From: Eudromia elegans
Lineage: Eukaryota; Chordata; Aves; Tinamiformes; Tinamidae
Reading direction: 5' to 3'
Assembly: GCA_003342815.1 (NCBI GenBank)
Contig: PTEX01000294.1
Coordinates: 1 to 64,000 of the forward strand
Length of the DNA stretch: 64,000 nucleotides
Shown here one piece after another: positions 41,901 to 56,900 of this stretch. The first letter of the stretch is position 1. Every line of letters begins with the position of its first letter. The notes beneath the pieces were generated by a model, which saw only the letters and a program-made list of their open reading frames with translations, searched no databases and was not told the DNA's origin. The position numbers were made by a program, and so were the translations under genes.

Positions 41901-44900
41901 GAGATATTTTTGAGGGGATGAGATTTTGCTTTTATCTGTCTGAGATCTCCCTCTGCTGAAGGTTATGCTTGTCCTTCATTTTCATTACTTTTTTTTTTTT
42001 TTTTAAATTCTTAGGTAACCCTTATAATGATCTTCAACCATATCTATAGCAAGATTTATGACCTTAAGTTTACAGCTAGAGTGGCAATTTTGCTGTTGCT
42101 ATATAGTTTGAAATTCAGTGTCAATAACCACTTCTAGGATTCCTGACAAGGATTTTCCTTGTTACTGTGTTTAATGTTTTTGTTAAGTTATCTCATTGGC
42201 ATGTCGTGGTTTGAAGAAATGGATATAGCAAAACCCTGTCTCCTTTCTTGTTGACTCTATTGGGATAAATATTATCCATTTGGCTGTGTGTAAGGTTTGT
42301 GACATGACCTTATTCCAGACAACAAACAGACAGAGACAACTGTATTTAGTAGGACAATTTTTCCTATTCTCTGGTTCAGTAATTTAAAAGGTTTGCAGGC
42401 CATGGAAATTTGTTGGCAACACCTAAGTTGTGTCCATATTTTGTGAGTTAGAATTAAAAAATGAAATCAAATTTCTTTTGATTGTGATTGAAATACTAAA
42501 AAGATGCATGAAGGTTGGGAGGATGCCCAGACGTTGTTACCTGATTTTCTTAAGCAATCAAAATGAAGTGGTCTTGAAGTTTATTAAGTTTATACCTAAG
42601 TAAAATTTATACTTGTCATGGCCAAAATCATGAAATGGCTTAATTATAGCAGCAAGCAAGAAATGCAGACAAGTAATGTTACTCAAAATAGCAGGAAAAC
42701 AACAGTCACGAAAACGAAGTCTGTGTCCCTTAAAACTGTACAAACTCATGTCACTTTAAACTTTCTTTTTTATTTTTCCTGTAGCTTCAGCTTCATGAAA
42801 GAGGATTAAAATTACAGCAGGCTATTTACTGCCAGGTAAAACTTTGTTCTTTCTTCGGTTTGTTTTATACAAATATACTTCGGTTTGTTTTATATGTTTG
42901 TCTATATTACTTCTCAGATTTTATAGTACATGATTGGAGAGATGGAGGTCACTGAATGGAGATGGGATACTTTTTGTGCAGTCTGGCTGTGTTTTTTGTT
43001 ACGTGATTGCAGTGAAAATAATCTGTTTTGCATGTTGTTTTGCTCAAATGCGCTACCACATATACTTTGGTTGGAATATGTTATTTAATGGGGGAGATAA
43101 ATGGAGAAAAGACAAGATGCTGGACAATTATGGATGTTATCGTGTAATATCATCAGAGAGTAAGCCCCTGTTCGTGCCAGAAGGCTGCGTTTGTTTTGTG
43201 GGTGAGGTTGCAGGGCTGAAGCCTGTGATAAATCAGTTCTTGCACAGGTTCTGGAGTTCTGCATGTGCCTTGCTGACCCCCTTAGGGCTAGTCTATCTGA
43301 TCAAACTTGAACATACTGAGTAGTAGGAGGGCAGACCAACTTCATCTGGATTTGTAATCTGTCCTAGCTGATTAGTGGTGGGAATCAGATATCCATTGTG
43401 GGAGATTAGCAGTGCTGGAGGTGTTTTCAGGTATATCTGACTGGAAATCTTTTCAGGCTTGCAAGCTGCTGGCAGACGATTATGAGCAAGTACGAAGTGC
43501 TGCAGTTCAGCTCATTTGGGTCCTCAGTCAACTGTACCCTGAAAGGTATGTACTTTATGGAAAGAAATGACTCAAAGTGGTGACAAAGTAATAATCCTAA
43601 TCCCAGAAACACGGTGATAAGTCTCAGGAGCAACTGTTAGAAAGCTGATGTGTACAAAATGCTGATAGCCAATGAGAATCACTGAGCTAGATGACATTTT
43701 GGTTACTGATGTTGACTGCATGTATCTAGGCATTCAGAATAGCTGTTTCTTGCTTTCTAGCATGCTGGATAGCATCAGATCAGCAAATTGATTCACGTTT
43801 TTCTCTGTTAGCATCGTCCCAATTCCTTCTTCTAATGAGGAAATCCGCCTGGTGGATGATGCATTTGGAAAAATCTGCCACATGGTTAGTGATGGCTCCT
43901 GGGTTGTTAGAGTGCAAGCTGCTAAGTTACTGGTAAGTGGCATTCTCTGTGTCTGAGAAGAGTTCATGTTATATTACCCCTCCTTTTCATAAATTTGAAA
44001 AGGAATGAAAGTTTGAGCTGTTTTTATCAATTTCTGCCAAGATTCATGGAAGGAGAAAATGTGCAAAGTTGAGTTGTTCTAGGAAAAAAAAATGCTTTCT
44101 GAGCTGAATTCTGCAGTGATTCTTTCGAGGTAGAGGGCTGGGTATCCAGCAGTAACAAAACAAAAAAAAGTGCTTTTAATGATTCCCTCTACCTGCCTTC
44201 CAAGCATAGCAGCTCTAAGCAGTATGGAGAACCATTAGAATGAATGGAAGTAATTGTGGCCTGTGTTGGGATATGTCAGGAAATACAAGATGTAATTCAG
44301 AATAATCCATTAGAATAATACCTTTTTTTTCTCTTTAGGGTTCTATGCAACAAGTTAGCTCCCATTTCTTAGAGCAGACCCTCGACAAGAAGCTCATGTC
44401 AGATCTGAGGGTATGTAAATATTCAGATTTGTTTGCTTTGTTTGTTTGTTTGTGTATAGGGAACTAAAATCACACAACAAGTTTGTTTATGCGGAGTGGG
44501 TATGTTTAGCTTGCCTCAGGGCTACCAAGAGTTAATTGATGATGACAGGTTTTGTGTTAGATTAAAGGCAATGAGGCAATTGCTAGTTTTAGGTTTCATT
44601 AGTTGAGCTTGCAATAAATAGCTTTAGGCTATTCCGGTTTCCCAGAAGAGTGAGAAACATTTCTGTGCGCTCCTGACAACCTTTTGTATAAAAGCTATAG
44701 TTATTGTGGATGAAAAGACTGCGTTCTAGTCCAGGGAAGAATGTTGTGGCAATATCCTTGGGTCCACTTCAGGGACATAGGTAGCTAGAGATTGGCTTGC
44801 CTGAGTCCTGTGAGCAGAACTTTTCAGTATAATTCCTTAAGTGACCCTCTCATTGTATTAAATTCCGTTTCTCTGTCTACAAAGCAGTGATGAAGCCAGA

Positions 44901-47900
44901 GCTGATAGTTTTTTTTTGTGGGCTGCTGTGTGAAATGCTTTAAGGATCCTTCAAACAAAGTGCTGCACAGCTTTCTTTACAGAATGGAGGAAAAAATTAG
45001 CAAATGTGCTGAATGAGAACCACATTTCCATTTACACTGTTAACTCTGCATAGCATGGAGAGCCATTGAGCTGTATAATTGTGTTTTAATAGGTTTACAG
45101 TAAAGTGTTTGCATCTGTTTTTGCAGAGCAGTTGTGGGGTGTTTAACTACAGGGACCTTTTCTCTCGCCCAGTTTGGCTCTTATAGTGTGTAAAGATATG
45201 TTAATTGAAGTATATTAACTGTCATGCTTTCCCAAAATTGAAAGTATTTAACTGAAAAACTTGTTGGCGCAGAGGAAACGGACTGCACATGAACGAGCCA
45301 AAGAGCTTTACAGCTCTGGGGAGTTCTCAAGTGGCCGGAAATGGGGAGATGATGCTCCCAAAGAAGAGATCGACACGGGCGCTGTGAACTTGATCGAATC
45401 AGGAGCTTGTGGGGCCTTTGTTCACGGCCTGGAGGATGAGATGTATGGTAAGTGTTAGCTTGTTATGCACTGGCTAAAGAAGGGTGTATGTCCTGGTTAG
45501 GATTTATTTTTTCATTCTGTAACAACAACAACAAATTCTTTGCAATTACATGTATTTTGGGGAGAGGATTGTGGATTTTGGAGTGCTTGGGGTTTTTTTT
45601 TGTGTGTGTTTGTTTTTCCAATTATTTCAAAGACATTATAACATTATACAGTGTTTTGGATTGAAGCACTCCATTGGGTACCCAGCTACAAATAGCTTCC
45701 ATGACAGTAATGTTTTAGTAAAATGTCTGGAGGGAAAAAAATAGAGGCTTATTTTGTTCAGAAATGGACTGGGATTTTTTGTGTTTTTATTATTGACTTA
45801 AATTTAACAGCTGGCTGTTGTGCTAAATTGGAAACATTAGTTGCTGCTCTTTGAAACTGACATTTTCTCTGGAGGAAGGAAGATTAGACTTGCTGAGATA
45901 CGCCAGTATGACTTCATGTTGTTTAAAACAAGACTACAAGGGACCTGTGGAGTCCAGTAATAACTTCTTGCATGAACATAGCAACTTTGCATTCTGACAA
46001 AAGCTAGAATTAACAGGGGAAAAAAGAAATTACTTTCAAAATGCTTCAGGATCTGACAACTTCAGCGAACAGAAGTTTTCTTCTAATTTCTAGACCAAGT
46101 TTATCCATACGTGATTCTGTGTTCCTAGTGGGTGGGAAGTTTTGGGGTAAATAGGATGTTACTTCTCCCTGGGAGTTGCTCCCCTAGTAAATACATAGAC
46201 AGCTTTAATTTTGCAAGGGACTAAACCAACAAATCCCCTTTTAATCTTCATTGGTAGAAAAGTTCCCCCCCTTGGCCAGCTAGAACTCATTACACTTGAA
46301 AATTGCTGAAAGGCTCTGTATGTTTTCAGAAACTCGGAGTTCTGACGAGGTCTTGCTTTTGTCTTTAGCTTTGTTATCAATAATTCCTTTTATTTAGCAG
46401 AAATATGTACATTCTCAGATCACCTGTACTTGTCAACATAGTGCAAATATCCTGGTGTCTCGTGGCTTTGCTGTGGTCAAATGGGAGACCTTAGATGTCT
46501 TTTTCTAACATATAATATTGGCTCTGTTCTTTTGAGTAAGTTCTGAGTGTACTAGTGTAAAACAGGCCTTCCTGAGCTCCACTTTTGACCCCAGCACTGA
46601 CCGTGCTAATGTCGTGCCGTGGCAAGCAGGAAAGTCAGTACTTTAGGCTTTTTAGCCCAACTTTCCTATGGATAAGTGGAATACTTGTGTTGCATGAGTT
46701 TGAGAACAGCTAGGATTTGTGTAAATCCTGACAATGTTGAGCTCTAAGCGTTTTTCCTGAATTTCTTTTTAGTGTTACAGGAAGAATGCCACTAAATTAG
46801 AAAGTATAAAAACACTACAACTAAAATGCGTTTTTAAATTGTGTTGTAAAAATTGGTTTATTGGTCCACGAATCCTTTTGATTTAAAGCATGTCTTTCTA
46901 ATAGCTAAATTCCCCCTGAAGTTTGAAAATGCAACTTTGCTTCTTCCTGACTTAGCGATAAAAATTATTCAGCGGAACGAGTCTGTTAATCTGTGAACTG
47001 TGTTCTCTGGTTTCTGATGCCATTGTGGAATGACAATAAAATGGATAGATATAGTGTGTATACAAGTCTGAGTGATGCAGATAGAAAACAATATTGGCAA
47101 AATGGAATTTTATGTTATTTCTCTTTAATACTTCGCTCTTAATGATCACAGGGACTAGTAGATGTGGCAAAAACTTTGTTACTGGCTAAGCAGGGGCCTT
47201 GCTGTGTTTGTGTTTTTCTACTTAATCAGATTCATCAGGCATTGAAAATGTTTTTTAAGAACAATAGGTCTAAAAGCAACTTAGAAGTTTAAGTAAATGG
47301 TTTCAAGATGAGCTAATTTGGCTGAAAAATAGAAATAATGCTTAAAACAATAATGTTTGCAAGACCTAGCATATGAGTGATCCCAGACCATAAATATTAT
47401 CGAAGCTGGTGTGGATGGCTACAGAGAAGAAAATCTCATCTCCCCTTAAGCTTGTTATATTTGGGTATTCTTCAAAGTTCTGCAATGTTTTACAGCATAA
47501 CTGCATTCTGGACAGTTTTCATCTTTTCTTCCTTAAATTATGCATTGTTTTAATAATTAGTGGCATGTTCTTCCTTTCTTTTGAGGAATCCAAAGTCATG
47601 AAAGAGATGAAGTTTGTTCTGTTTGCTGCTGAGATGCTGCCACTCTGGGGCTTTTCAGCAATTCGTAAAGTTCTACACGGCAAAGTTAAAAACGCAAAGA
47701 ATGCTCTGAGCAATTAAAGTGTTGAGCAGAATAAAGCCAGCAGAGTTGACTTATCTAAATTAGTTTGCTTAAGATACCAGGGTTATATCTATAGTTGTAA
47801 AATGTGCTATGAAAAGCTTTGTGTTTATTGGTGCCTAAGAAGAAAGCCCATCTAGGTACATTTATACCAATAAAATTGCTCTAATGGAGATGAGAGCTCT

Positions 47901-50900
47901 TGATTTGAGGGCTTTCTCATGGAAAGGACTTGAGATCCTGCTTTAGTCTCCCTTGTCCTCCAGGTTTCTTTAGCAACTCCTGCTCTAAGCTCAGCCCTTG
48001 AATATTTTGAGTGGTGACCAGGCAATGGCAGCTTTTTAAACAATCTCCATGGCTGCTTCCTTTAACAGAGGTTCGGATTGCTGCCGTGGAGGCCCTCTGC
48101 ATGCTGGCTCAGTCCTCACCTGCTTTTGCGGAGAAATGCCTCGACTTTTTGGTCGACATGTTTAATGATGAGATTGAGGAGGTGAGGTTGCAGTCCATAC
48201 ACACCATGAGAAAAATTTCCCACAACATCACGTTGCGAGAAGACCAGCTGGATACTGTGTTGGCTGTCTTGGAGGTAAGAGCTGCTTTGGAGCAAAAATT
48301 CTCCGCTTTCTTTTAAGGTGGTAGAGTTGTATAATGCTAATCAGGCTCATCCTTTGAGCTGAAACCACTTTTTTTCCTTTTATTTCTGCAACAAATGGAG
48401 TATGATCTGATCTTGCAAACACAGCAGCTAGTTTCATGCATCTCAAACGTTTGTGTACCTGGTTTATATATGTTCGAGTTGGGCATCTGTACTTTAAAGC
48501 GCAAACGTTTACTAGTTAGATTGGAAAAATTCAGAGTAGTATCTTGATGCTTCTGTAATGATTTACCTTGTCCATTATTATCGCTGAAGTGTGAGCCTGA
48601 TTCACAGTCTCCTTGGGTTTGTCGGATTCTGAAAGCTGCTTGCTTCAGAGGGTCAGATTGGAAAAAAAAAATTATCTTTAGTTTCTTTATTGTTTTTAGG
48701 ATGAAAATATGGAAAAGTTGATGGGTTTTAGCTGCTGCTTTGGTTTTATCTGCATAGTTCTAGCAGTTGCTCCTTGACCTTCTCACAAGGCTGAAGCTCT
48801 GTATTCTGTTTTTTTCACATCATTATTTCTCGTGTTTAGTTGGCTTGTTCTCCCATCTGTTTCTCTATTTTTTTTTTTTGCCTTTCTTGTCTCCATCCTA
48901 CCCCTCTTGTGACACGGGCAGAATATAACATTTCCATGTCATTTCATTCCTGTCCTTAGAGTACGTATTCTCTTCCAACTATAGCCTGTCTATCCCTATG
49001 TTCCCTTCCCACAGAATAAGGAAGTGTTTTCCTCCTTTGATCATTTGTATGTGTTGTCATTTAAGAGCCTTTACAAGAGGACTGCTCTTTCTTCTCTTGT
49101 GCAAGACAGTGATTAATGTTCTGTTGATACTTAGCAAGTTATAAGTAAAATGAATCCACCATGGAAATGCATCCAGTTCTTGCTGTCAGATTTTCACAGG
49201 CTATCCAGCAACACCACACAAACACTGACAACAATGACATATAACACACATACACACACGTATTTATATATATAGGAAACCACAAGGTGTTTTTTTGGCT
49301 GAAGAAATGCAGTTATTTAAGCTGGACTTCAGCCACAGCACAAAAATACTGCTTGAAGAGCATAAGCTCTGCTGTACGTATCTTCCTGCTTAATAAGAAT
49401 GGGTAAAATGTGACTTTAAAAGTGGAACATCAGGGATTCCATATTATTGTAATGAAGTAAATGACTCAACTTCTAAGAGGGTGAGGTTTTTCTTATTATA
49501 TTTTATTATATGTCTGTACACCAATCGCAAGTTGCTATAAACTGTGGACTGTCACTGCTGATAGTGACAGATCAACTGGAGATGTGCACTGGTGTTTGGA
49601 TGCTTCTAGTATTAATTCATCCAAAGAAGAGGAATTTCTGTGATTAAAATAGATGTTTATGCACTTGTATCTTCTCTCTGGCACTCAAAGCTCTTTGGGT
49701 TGGATTTTCAGGATTCTTCAAGGGACATTCGGGAAGCCCTTCATGAACTGTTGTGTTGCACCAATGTCTCCACTAAAGAAGGCATCCACCTTGCACTGGT
49801 GGAGCTGCTGAAAAACCTGACCAAGTATCCCACAGACAGAGAATCCATATGGAAGTAAGTGCGTCCATTATCCTCGTGTATCTGCTTGTTTTCCCATTCT
49901 TTTTAGTCCTCAAAAAATCAACTACTTAACTACCTAAAGTGGTTACAACTAAAGTGGTTACAATCTTGCAGTCCTGTGAAAGTTTGGAAGAGCAGTTGTA
50001 CTAAGGAGTCTGCTTATTTACACCTAACATGCAGATTTTGGGTTTTATATGTGTGGCTGTACTTGTGCTGGGAATCCAGCACTGATGGCTCTTCTTGGAA
50101 ATAGACCCCTCTCATAAGCAGTCACTTCAAAACAATCCCAGAGTTTCTAGAAGAGATTCATTCAACCCTCAACTGAAAGCCCTCAATTTATTTGTTTTGT
50201 AAACCTTTCACACTTTCTTTTATCAAAAACAAACAAAAAAGTAAATTTACTATTATCATTTAATTTGAATGTCTTTTTGTGGATCATCTAGCTCCAAATG
50301 GTAAGTATTTTTGGACATTATTTCTGCCCAAGATTACTCTTGGTTTATTTAAACTGTATTTATGATTCCTTGCTTTTTCAAGCTGTTGTCTCTGTTTTCT
50401 TGGATGCCATTAAACATTAAGGCAAATGCCCAGCCCCAGAGAGACAGCATTGCCATGAGTATTCACAGAGGCCTGGACATGAGGATTTCAAGGCTGATTG
50501 GCATTTCAGGGCATCACTAAAAGACAGAAAAGTAGTGGTTTAAATTGCTGTGTTTTGCAGTCTATGTGCTTGCTAAAAAGTATTTTAATCTTTGTATTTT
50601 CAGATGCTTAAAGTTCTTGGGGAGCAGGCATCCCACTTTGGTGCTTCCGTTAGTCCCGGAGCTTCTGAGCACACATCCTTTCTTTGATACCCCAGAGCCA
50701 GACATGGATGACCCAGCCTGTATCTTTCAATGAAATCAGTAACTCTTTTTGACTCTAAAAGTCTGTTATCTGGAACCACCTTCATAAATATCCATGGGAG
50801 ATAATTAACCTTTTTTTCCCCCCTCTATAATGAATAGTCTAGTTATCAAGCCATTTATCACGGTTTAGGTCTTGCAGATGTGCCCTTTGGTATGAAAACA

Positions 50901-53900
50901 TTTGCCTAGTTTGCACTAGTCTTAAAGATTCTTTAAACGTTTTATGTTTAAACTCCCCCTACCACCACTCTTGTGTAGTGTATAGAGCACTGTTATTTTT
51001 CAGTGTAGCAGTGGTTAAATCTCTATTGCGCTATAAATTTATGATCTTTTTGACATGATTCAAAATCAGAAATCCTTATGTTATCACAAACTGTTGCAGC
51101 ATCATCTTTAACAACAGAAGATGCCTTAAAAATGTGGAATCCTGGTTTTCTATTGTTAATTCTTCTAATTTCTGTGCAGTAGAAATGAATACTGAGAGAT
51201 GTTGGATGAGATGACTCTCTCCTGTTAGGCCTAGTCCTTTTTTATCTCCATTCAGAAGCCATCAGCAGAACTTCAATGCAAATTAAATAAATAATGTATG
51301 AAAAATGGCTAAAAGTGATAGGATGTTCTGGAGATAGCTGGCTATCAAATCCTATGGAGAAATATTCTTTGAAGACTAGCCTGGGAGCCAGAAACTACAA
51401 TATGAAGTTGGTGGTGATATTTCTCCCTGCCCTGTTTTTGCTTTTTTTCCTTCTTTTTAAGTGAATAAATTATGTGAAAGTGTAGATGTGATTTGATTCA
51501 AAGTGGTTTCAATCAAATTAGCTAATAGCTTCAGCTGAAAATTTGGAAAGGATCTTAGTCAAAGAGGGGGAATTGGTGTCTTGAGCAGCTGCCTTTGTAC
51601 TTGACGCTCATTTATGTGGGTCCAGGTCCCTTCTGTGCTTGGGAGCAGCTCTGAACCTGCTGCTCTCCCAAGCAGGCGAGGACCTTGCCCAGCCCAGGCT
51701 CTGTGCTGGGTCCTGTTGCTCTCTCCTATGGGAGATGTTACCTTTGGGGTTATCCTGTTGCAGAGGGAGGTTTCAGCTTTTGGCTGCTTTTGCTCTGTTT
51801 TGTATTCCTCTGGCTCTTGCACTGTGAAAATGATTTTGTTATTCTGTTCCAGAAGCTTTCAATGTTCAAATCCTTGATTCAGCTTATAAATCTGTGTAAA
51901 AGGGATATTTTTCAGGGCATTTGCTCCATAGCAGAGAGAGCAGTGTTCAAGGTCATGGAGATAAATGTTTTCTTGTAGGTGCTATCTGGGTACCAGACAG
52001 GCAAGCAGAGAGTAAATTGAGATGGGGAAGAGTGAGCAGCACCACCATGAGACCCCTTATTCTCCTGGCTCCCATCCTTGCTGTTGCCTGTGGGCAGGAA
52101 CATCCTATTGGCAGGAATATCCCTTCTCCAACATGGCCTGTTTTGCAGTGTTTACGTGTTTTACTTCATTCATGAAGTTCAACAAGGGCAAGTGCAGGGT
52201 CCTGCACCTGGGGAGGAATAACCCTAGACATGCCTACAGGCTGGGGACCGACCTCCTGGAGAGCAGCCCCGCAGAGAGGGACCTGGGCGTCATGGTGGAC
52301 GACAAGTTGACCATGAGGCAGCAGTGTGCCCTCGTGGCCAAGAAGGCCAATAGGATCTTGGGGTGCATTAAGCAGAGCGTCTCCAGCAGGTCGAGGGAGG
52401 TGATTCTGCCCCTCTACTCAGCCCTGGTGAGGCCGCACCTCGAGTACTGTGTGCAGTTCTGGGCTCCCCAGTGCAGGAGGGACGTGGAGCTGCTAGAGAG
52501 AGTCCAGCGCAGGGCCACAAAGATGATTAGGGGCCTGGAACATCTGCCCTATGAGGAAAGGCTGAGAGAGCTGGGCCTCTTCAGCCTGGAGAAGAGAAGA
52601 CTGAGAGGGGATCTGATCAATGTATATAAATATCTCAAGACAGGGAGTGAGGAGGAGGGGGCTGGCCTCTTCTCAGTGGTGGCCAGTGATAGAACTAGGG
52701 GAAATGGCCACAAATTGAGGCACCAAAAGTTCCACAGGAACTTGAGAAAGAACTTCTTAACAGTGAGGGTGACAGAGCACTGGAACAGGCTGCCCAGAGA
52801 GGTGGTGGAGTCTCCTTCTCTGGAGATCTTCTAAACCCGCCTGGACATCACCCTGTGCCACATGCTCTAGGGGACCCTGCGTGTGCAGGGGGGTTGGACT
52901 AGATGACTTCTAGAGGTCCCTTCCAACGCTAGCCATTCTATGATTCTATGATTTTCATCTACTCGTACAACTGCCTCTTAGGTTCTTGTTCAGCACCCTC
53001 CCACAGTATAGAAAAACCTAAGAGATCTCCAGCAAGGAAAGGGTTGTGGAGTTGTTGTTTTAGCTTGCCAGTCCCAGACGAGCTCTTTTCTGTGGTTTAT
53101 TTTTCTTTAACGGTCCATTTCAATAGACATTGCTGTTCTGGTTTTGATTTTCAACGCTGCTAAAAGCTGCCCGACGATGCCGGCGCTCTTCTCCGACCAC
53201 ACGTTCAGGCATTACGCCTACCTCCGCGACAGCCTCTCCCACCTGGTCCCTGCCTTGAGAGTGAGTAGAACCACCTCTGCTTGTCCTTCACTGCGATGTT
53301 GCTGCCAGTACTGTAACATTCTGAGGATGAAAGGGTTTGTTTTATTTCCTGAGCATTGAAGGGGGTGAATATTGAATTGTACATTAGGTAAGAAAAGTGC
53401 TATACTGAATGCCCACTATAAGAGGGTTGTGGAGCTTCTAGAGAGGGTCCAGTGTAGAGCGATGAAGGTGATGAAGGGAATGGATTGTCCGTCTTAAGAG
53501 GAAAGACTAAGCGAGTGGGGCCTGTTTAGCCTGGGGAAGAGAAGGCTGAGAGGAGATTGGTCAATATGTACAAATACCTGAGGGGAGAGTGTAGGGAGGA
53601 GGGGGCCAAACTCTCCTCGGTGGTGGCCAGTGATAGGACAAGGGGTAATGGGTACAAGTTGAACCCCAGGCAGTTCCATGTCCATGTGAGGAAGAACTTC
53701 TTTGCTGTGAGGGTGCCAGAGCCCTGGAACAGGCTGCCCAGAGAGGCTGTGGAGTCTCCTTCTCTGGAGATCTTCCAAACCCACCTGGATGCGCATTTTG
53801 AGGAGCTCCAAAGCTCCTAAGTGAGAATAACAGGGAGTTTACTGGTTAGAAGAGAGCACTGGAGGGCAGCATTCCTGGGAACTTGCTGGCAGAGGGGGGA

Positions 53901-56900
53901 AAGGAAATTTAGCCTGTGCAAGTCTTGCTAATAATTGACTTACATTCTCCCTACCTGGTTTACTCATAGGTAAGATATGTTTCCTGCCATTCTGGAGCGT
54001 GTTTTTCCTGAATGGAAGTGAAGGTGCTGCTGATGTTGGCCATAAGCCTTGGTACGGCTCATAAAATGAGCTGCACTTTGTGTGGTTTTGACTTCAGCAT
54101 CTCAGTTTATAGATTAGGAAGATGTTTCTCTGAAGATGTGTGTGCAGAAAGTGATTATAAAAGAATGCAGATACAGACAGAAAAACTTTGATTAAAAAAT
54201 ATGAACCTGAAAAATAAGTTGGAGTTGTCAGGTGTTTGCCCCTACCTGGCGAAGCAGCATTTTGGAGCGTTTTCACTTGTGCTGAACTCCTTTCTGTGCG
54301 TGTGTTTCTGTTGCTTAGCTGCCGGGCAGAAAGCTGGTGTCCTCCCCTGTCTCTCCCAGCATCACCCCAAGCGAGGATCCTTGCCAGCAGTTCCTGCACC
54401 AGAGCCTGGAGAGGGTTTACAACCTGCAGCACCTCGACCCGCAGGGCGTCCAGGAGCTGCTGGAATTCACCATCCGGTAAGCGGCCAAGCGGTGCCCTTG
54501 CTCGAAGGGGGGTTCACATCCCCAGTTTCCTTGAAGGAGCTGCACTGATTCCGAGTGTGAGTAGTTTACGTTGCTCCTGGGCACCTGCTCTGAACCCCCT
54601 GACAGAAGTGGTGACTAAAGAAGGAATCGTGACATGTTTAAAACAAAACCCAGGTCTCAGCTATACCAAAAGATGAGTGGGTGTTTTAGAGGTAGGTGGC
54701 TTCAGAGCATGGTCAGGTAACAGTGCTCTTGGACTGCTCACTTCTGGTTAAACGTGCCCTCGTTTTCTTTAGAATGACAGCTTTGAATCCTTATTTTGGT
54801 TGTATTATTTGCAGTGCGCATACTTTTTAAATTTTATTTTACATTGCTGTTTGCAGTTGGTAAGAAGATGCAGTGTGGCTTCTGAATACACCTTTTGCCT
54901 TTTCCGTTTTGCCTGTGCACTGATTTACAGAAGCAGAACACCTGGAAAGGATCCTTTCCNNNNNNNNNNNNNNNNNNNNNNNNNNNNNNNNNNNNNNNNN
55001 NNNNNNNNNNNNNNNNNNNNNNNNNNNNNNNNNNNNNNNNNNNNNNNNNNNNNNNNNNNNNNNNNNNNNNNNNNAAAAACACCAAAACATAGTTTGAGTC
55101 AGGAAAAAAAGAAAGCCTGTAAAATGCTGTGTTTGGATCCAAAATGTGAATAAAGAATTCCCAACAAAATTATTATTTTTTCACAAAAATCTGCTTTTTT
55201 TCTCTGTTATGTTTCGACTCACTTGCAGTGGAGGGTAACCTGGGTGCTCCTCACCGACAGCCTCCCTGTGAAAAGCAAACGACTTTCCTGACTGTTTGGA
55301 AACTGTTATGGACCAGCTACACGACTATCTCAAAACACTTGGGATATCAAATGTTTTAAACAGAACTAAACATTTTAGACAGTCTTTTGGCAGAATGTCC
55401 AAAGCCTCTTAGGCACAATACAACAGAAGCCTCACAAACTGTGCGTGTTTCCCTTTGTGAGTGTAGGAATTAGGTCAGAGAGTGTAATATAGATGGCCAC
55501 AAGCATTGCATACGTGCAGTGAAGGACCTAATGGAAATAATGGTTAGGGTTTTTGGTCGTGTTTTCCTGGTTCCACCCAGGAACTGCACTAAATCAACTG
55601 CAAATTCACAGTGTCACAGATTGTGTGAGTGTCTCAGCTGCTAGCAAAATCAGGAGTTGGCAGAGCCCAAGTTTGGGGATTGCATCATAAATATGGGAAA
55701 TAGCTAAAATAAGGGAGGAGTTGGATGGAGAAAAAAAAGTACATTTTAATTTTTTATAATAGTAGGAAACATGGAAATAGACAGGCTTAGTATGTTTCTG
55801 GAGCAAGGCAAAATGCAGATAAGAACAACCTACTTTAATAACAGAATGGAAAATAATTTCCCTTATTTTTTTTAAGGCCTCAGTGGTCAGTGACAGGAAC
55901 TTTTTTGGGTTTGATTGGCTCTCATTTTTCTGGAGGGTAAAATCTGCTGCTGTGATACAGTTATCAGTATGGTAGATGTAAAGAAGGTTGTTTTAAAACT
56001 GCAGCTGTAGCTCAGATGTGCCTGGTTGCATGAGCCCAGCGTGTTGGGAACGATCTTTTCTAGCCCGTGTGAGGAGTTAATTTCCCAGCAGAGCAGCACA
56101 AATGGGTCTTCAGCTGCTGCAGAAATGCAGAGTTAGCTCTGGATCTGCTCCTCCCTATGGTTCCCCGTGGGCTGCAGAGTTATGTGGGTTGACAGGCTGG
56201 TGGCTTCCACGGCTGAGCTCGTGACAGCCCCCAGGAGCAAGAGAGCTGCTGCAGAGTCCCCAGGTGCAGGTTGTTTTGTGCTGCCTCGTTTTTATGTGAC
56301 TTGTGGTGCCATGAGGATGGGCAGAAGGGAGCTGGCTGCTCCAGCGCTGCTGTTGCTGCACTCTGGTGCATTTGCGTTCGAATTTGTGCTGTTTTCAAGT
56401 TTCTCCTTTTTTTTTTTTTCCTTCTCACTTGTTTCAGGGACCTCCAGAGGCTTGGGGAACTGCAGTCAGAACTGGCGGGGATGGCAGATTTCACTGCAAC
56501 TTACCTTCAGTGCCAGCTGCTCCTCATCAAGGTTGGGCTGCTTCTGCTTGTTGGGGGCTCTTGGTCCAAAATGCCCTCAGCCCAGTACAGCCAAGCGCTC
56601 ATCCTGTCCTGATGTTCGTGATGGAAACTGATTTATAACCATGGTGCAGGTTCCCTGGGGCCACGCTGATGTGCCTGCTTCCCCCCCACGGCAAATTGCT
56701 TATTATTTTATTTGCAAATGAATGCAGTGTTGCAGGTGTCTGCTTGGGAGAGCTCGTGCTGGTTTATGGATGTGCAGAGCTTGTGGATCTGTTCTCTGAC
56801 AGAAATGGACAGTGCCAATGGACTGCTTTCACAGTCAGCTTCTTGTTGCTTTAAGTAAAAATTTTAAAATTTAAGTAATTTTAAGGAAACGAAGTAAATT

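Noticed and set aside
47409..47717. 102-codon frame in INTS4 intron 10
   Set aside because: No domain and AT-rich intron composition; it overlaps a minus-strand frame of similar size. Chance frame.
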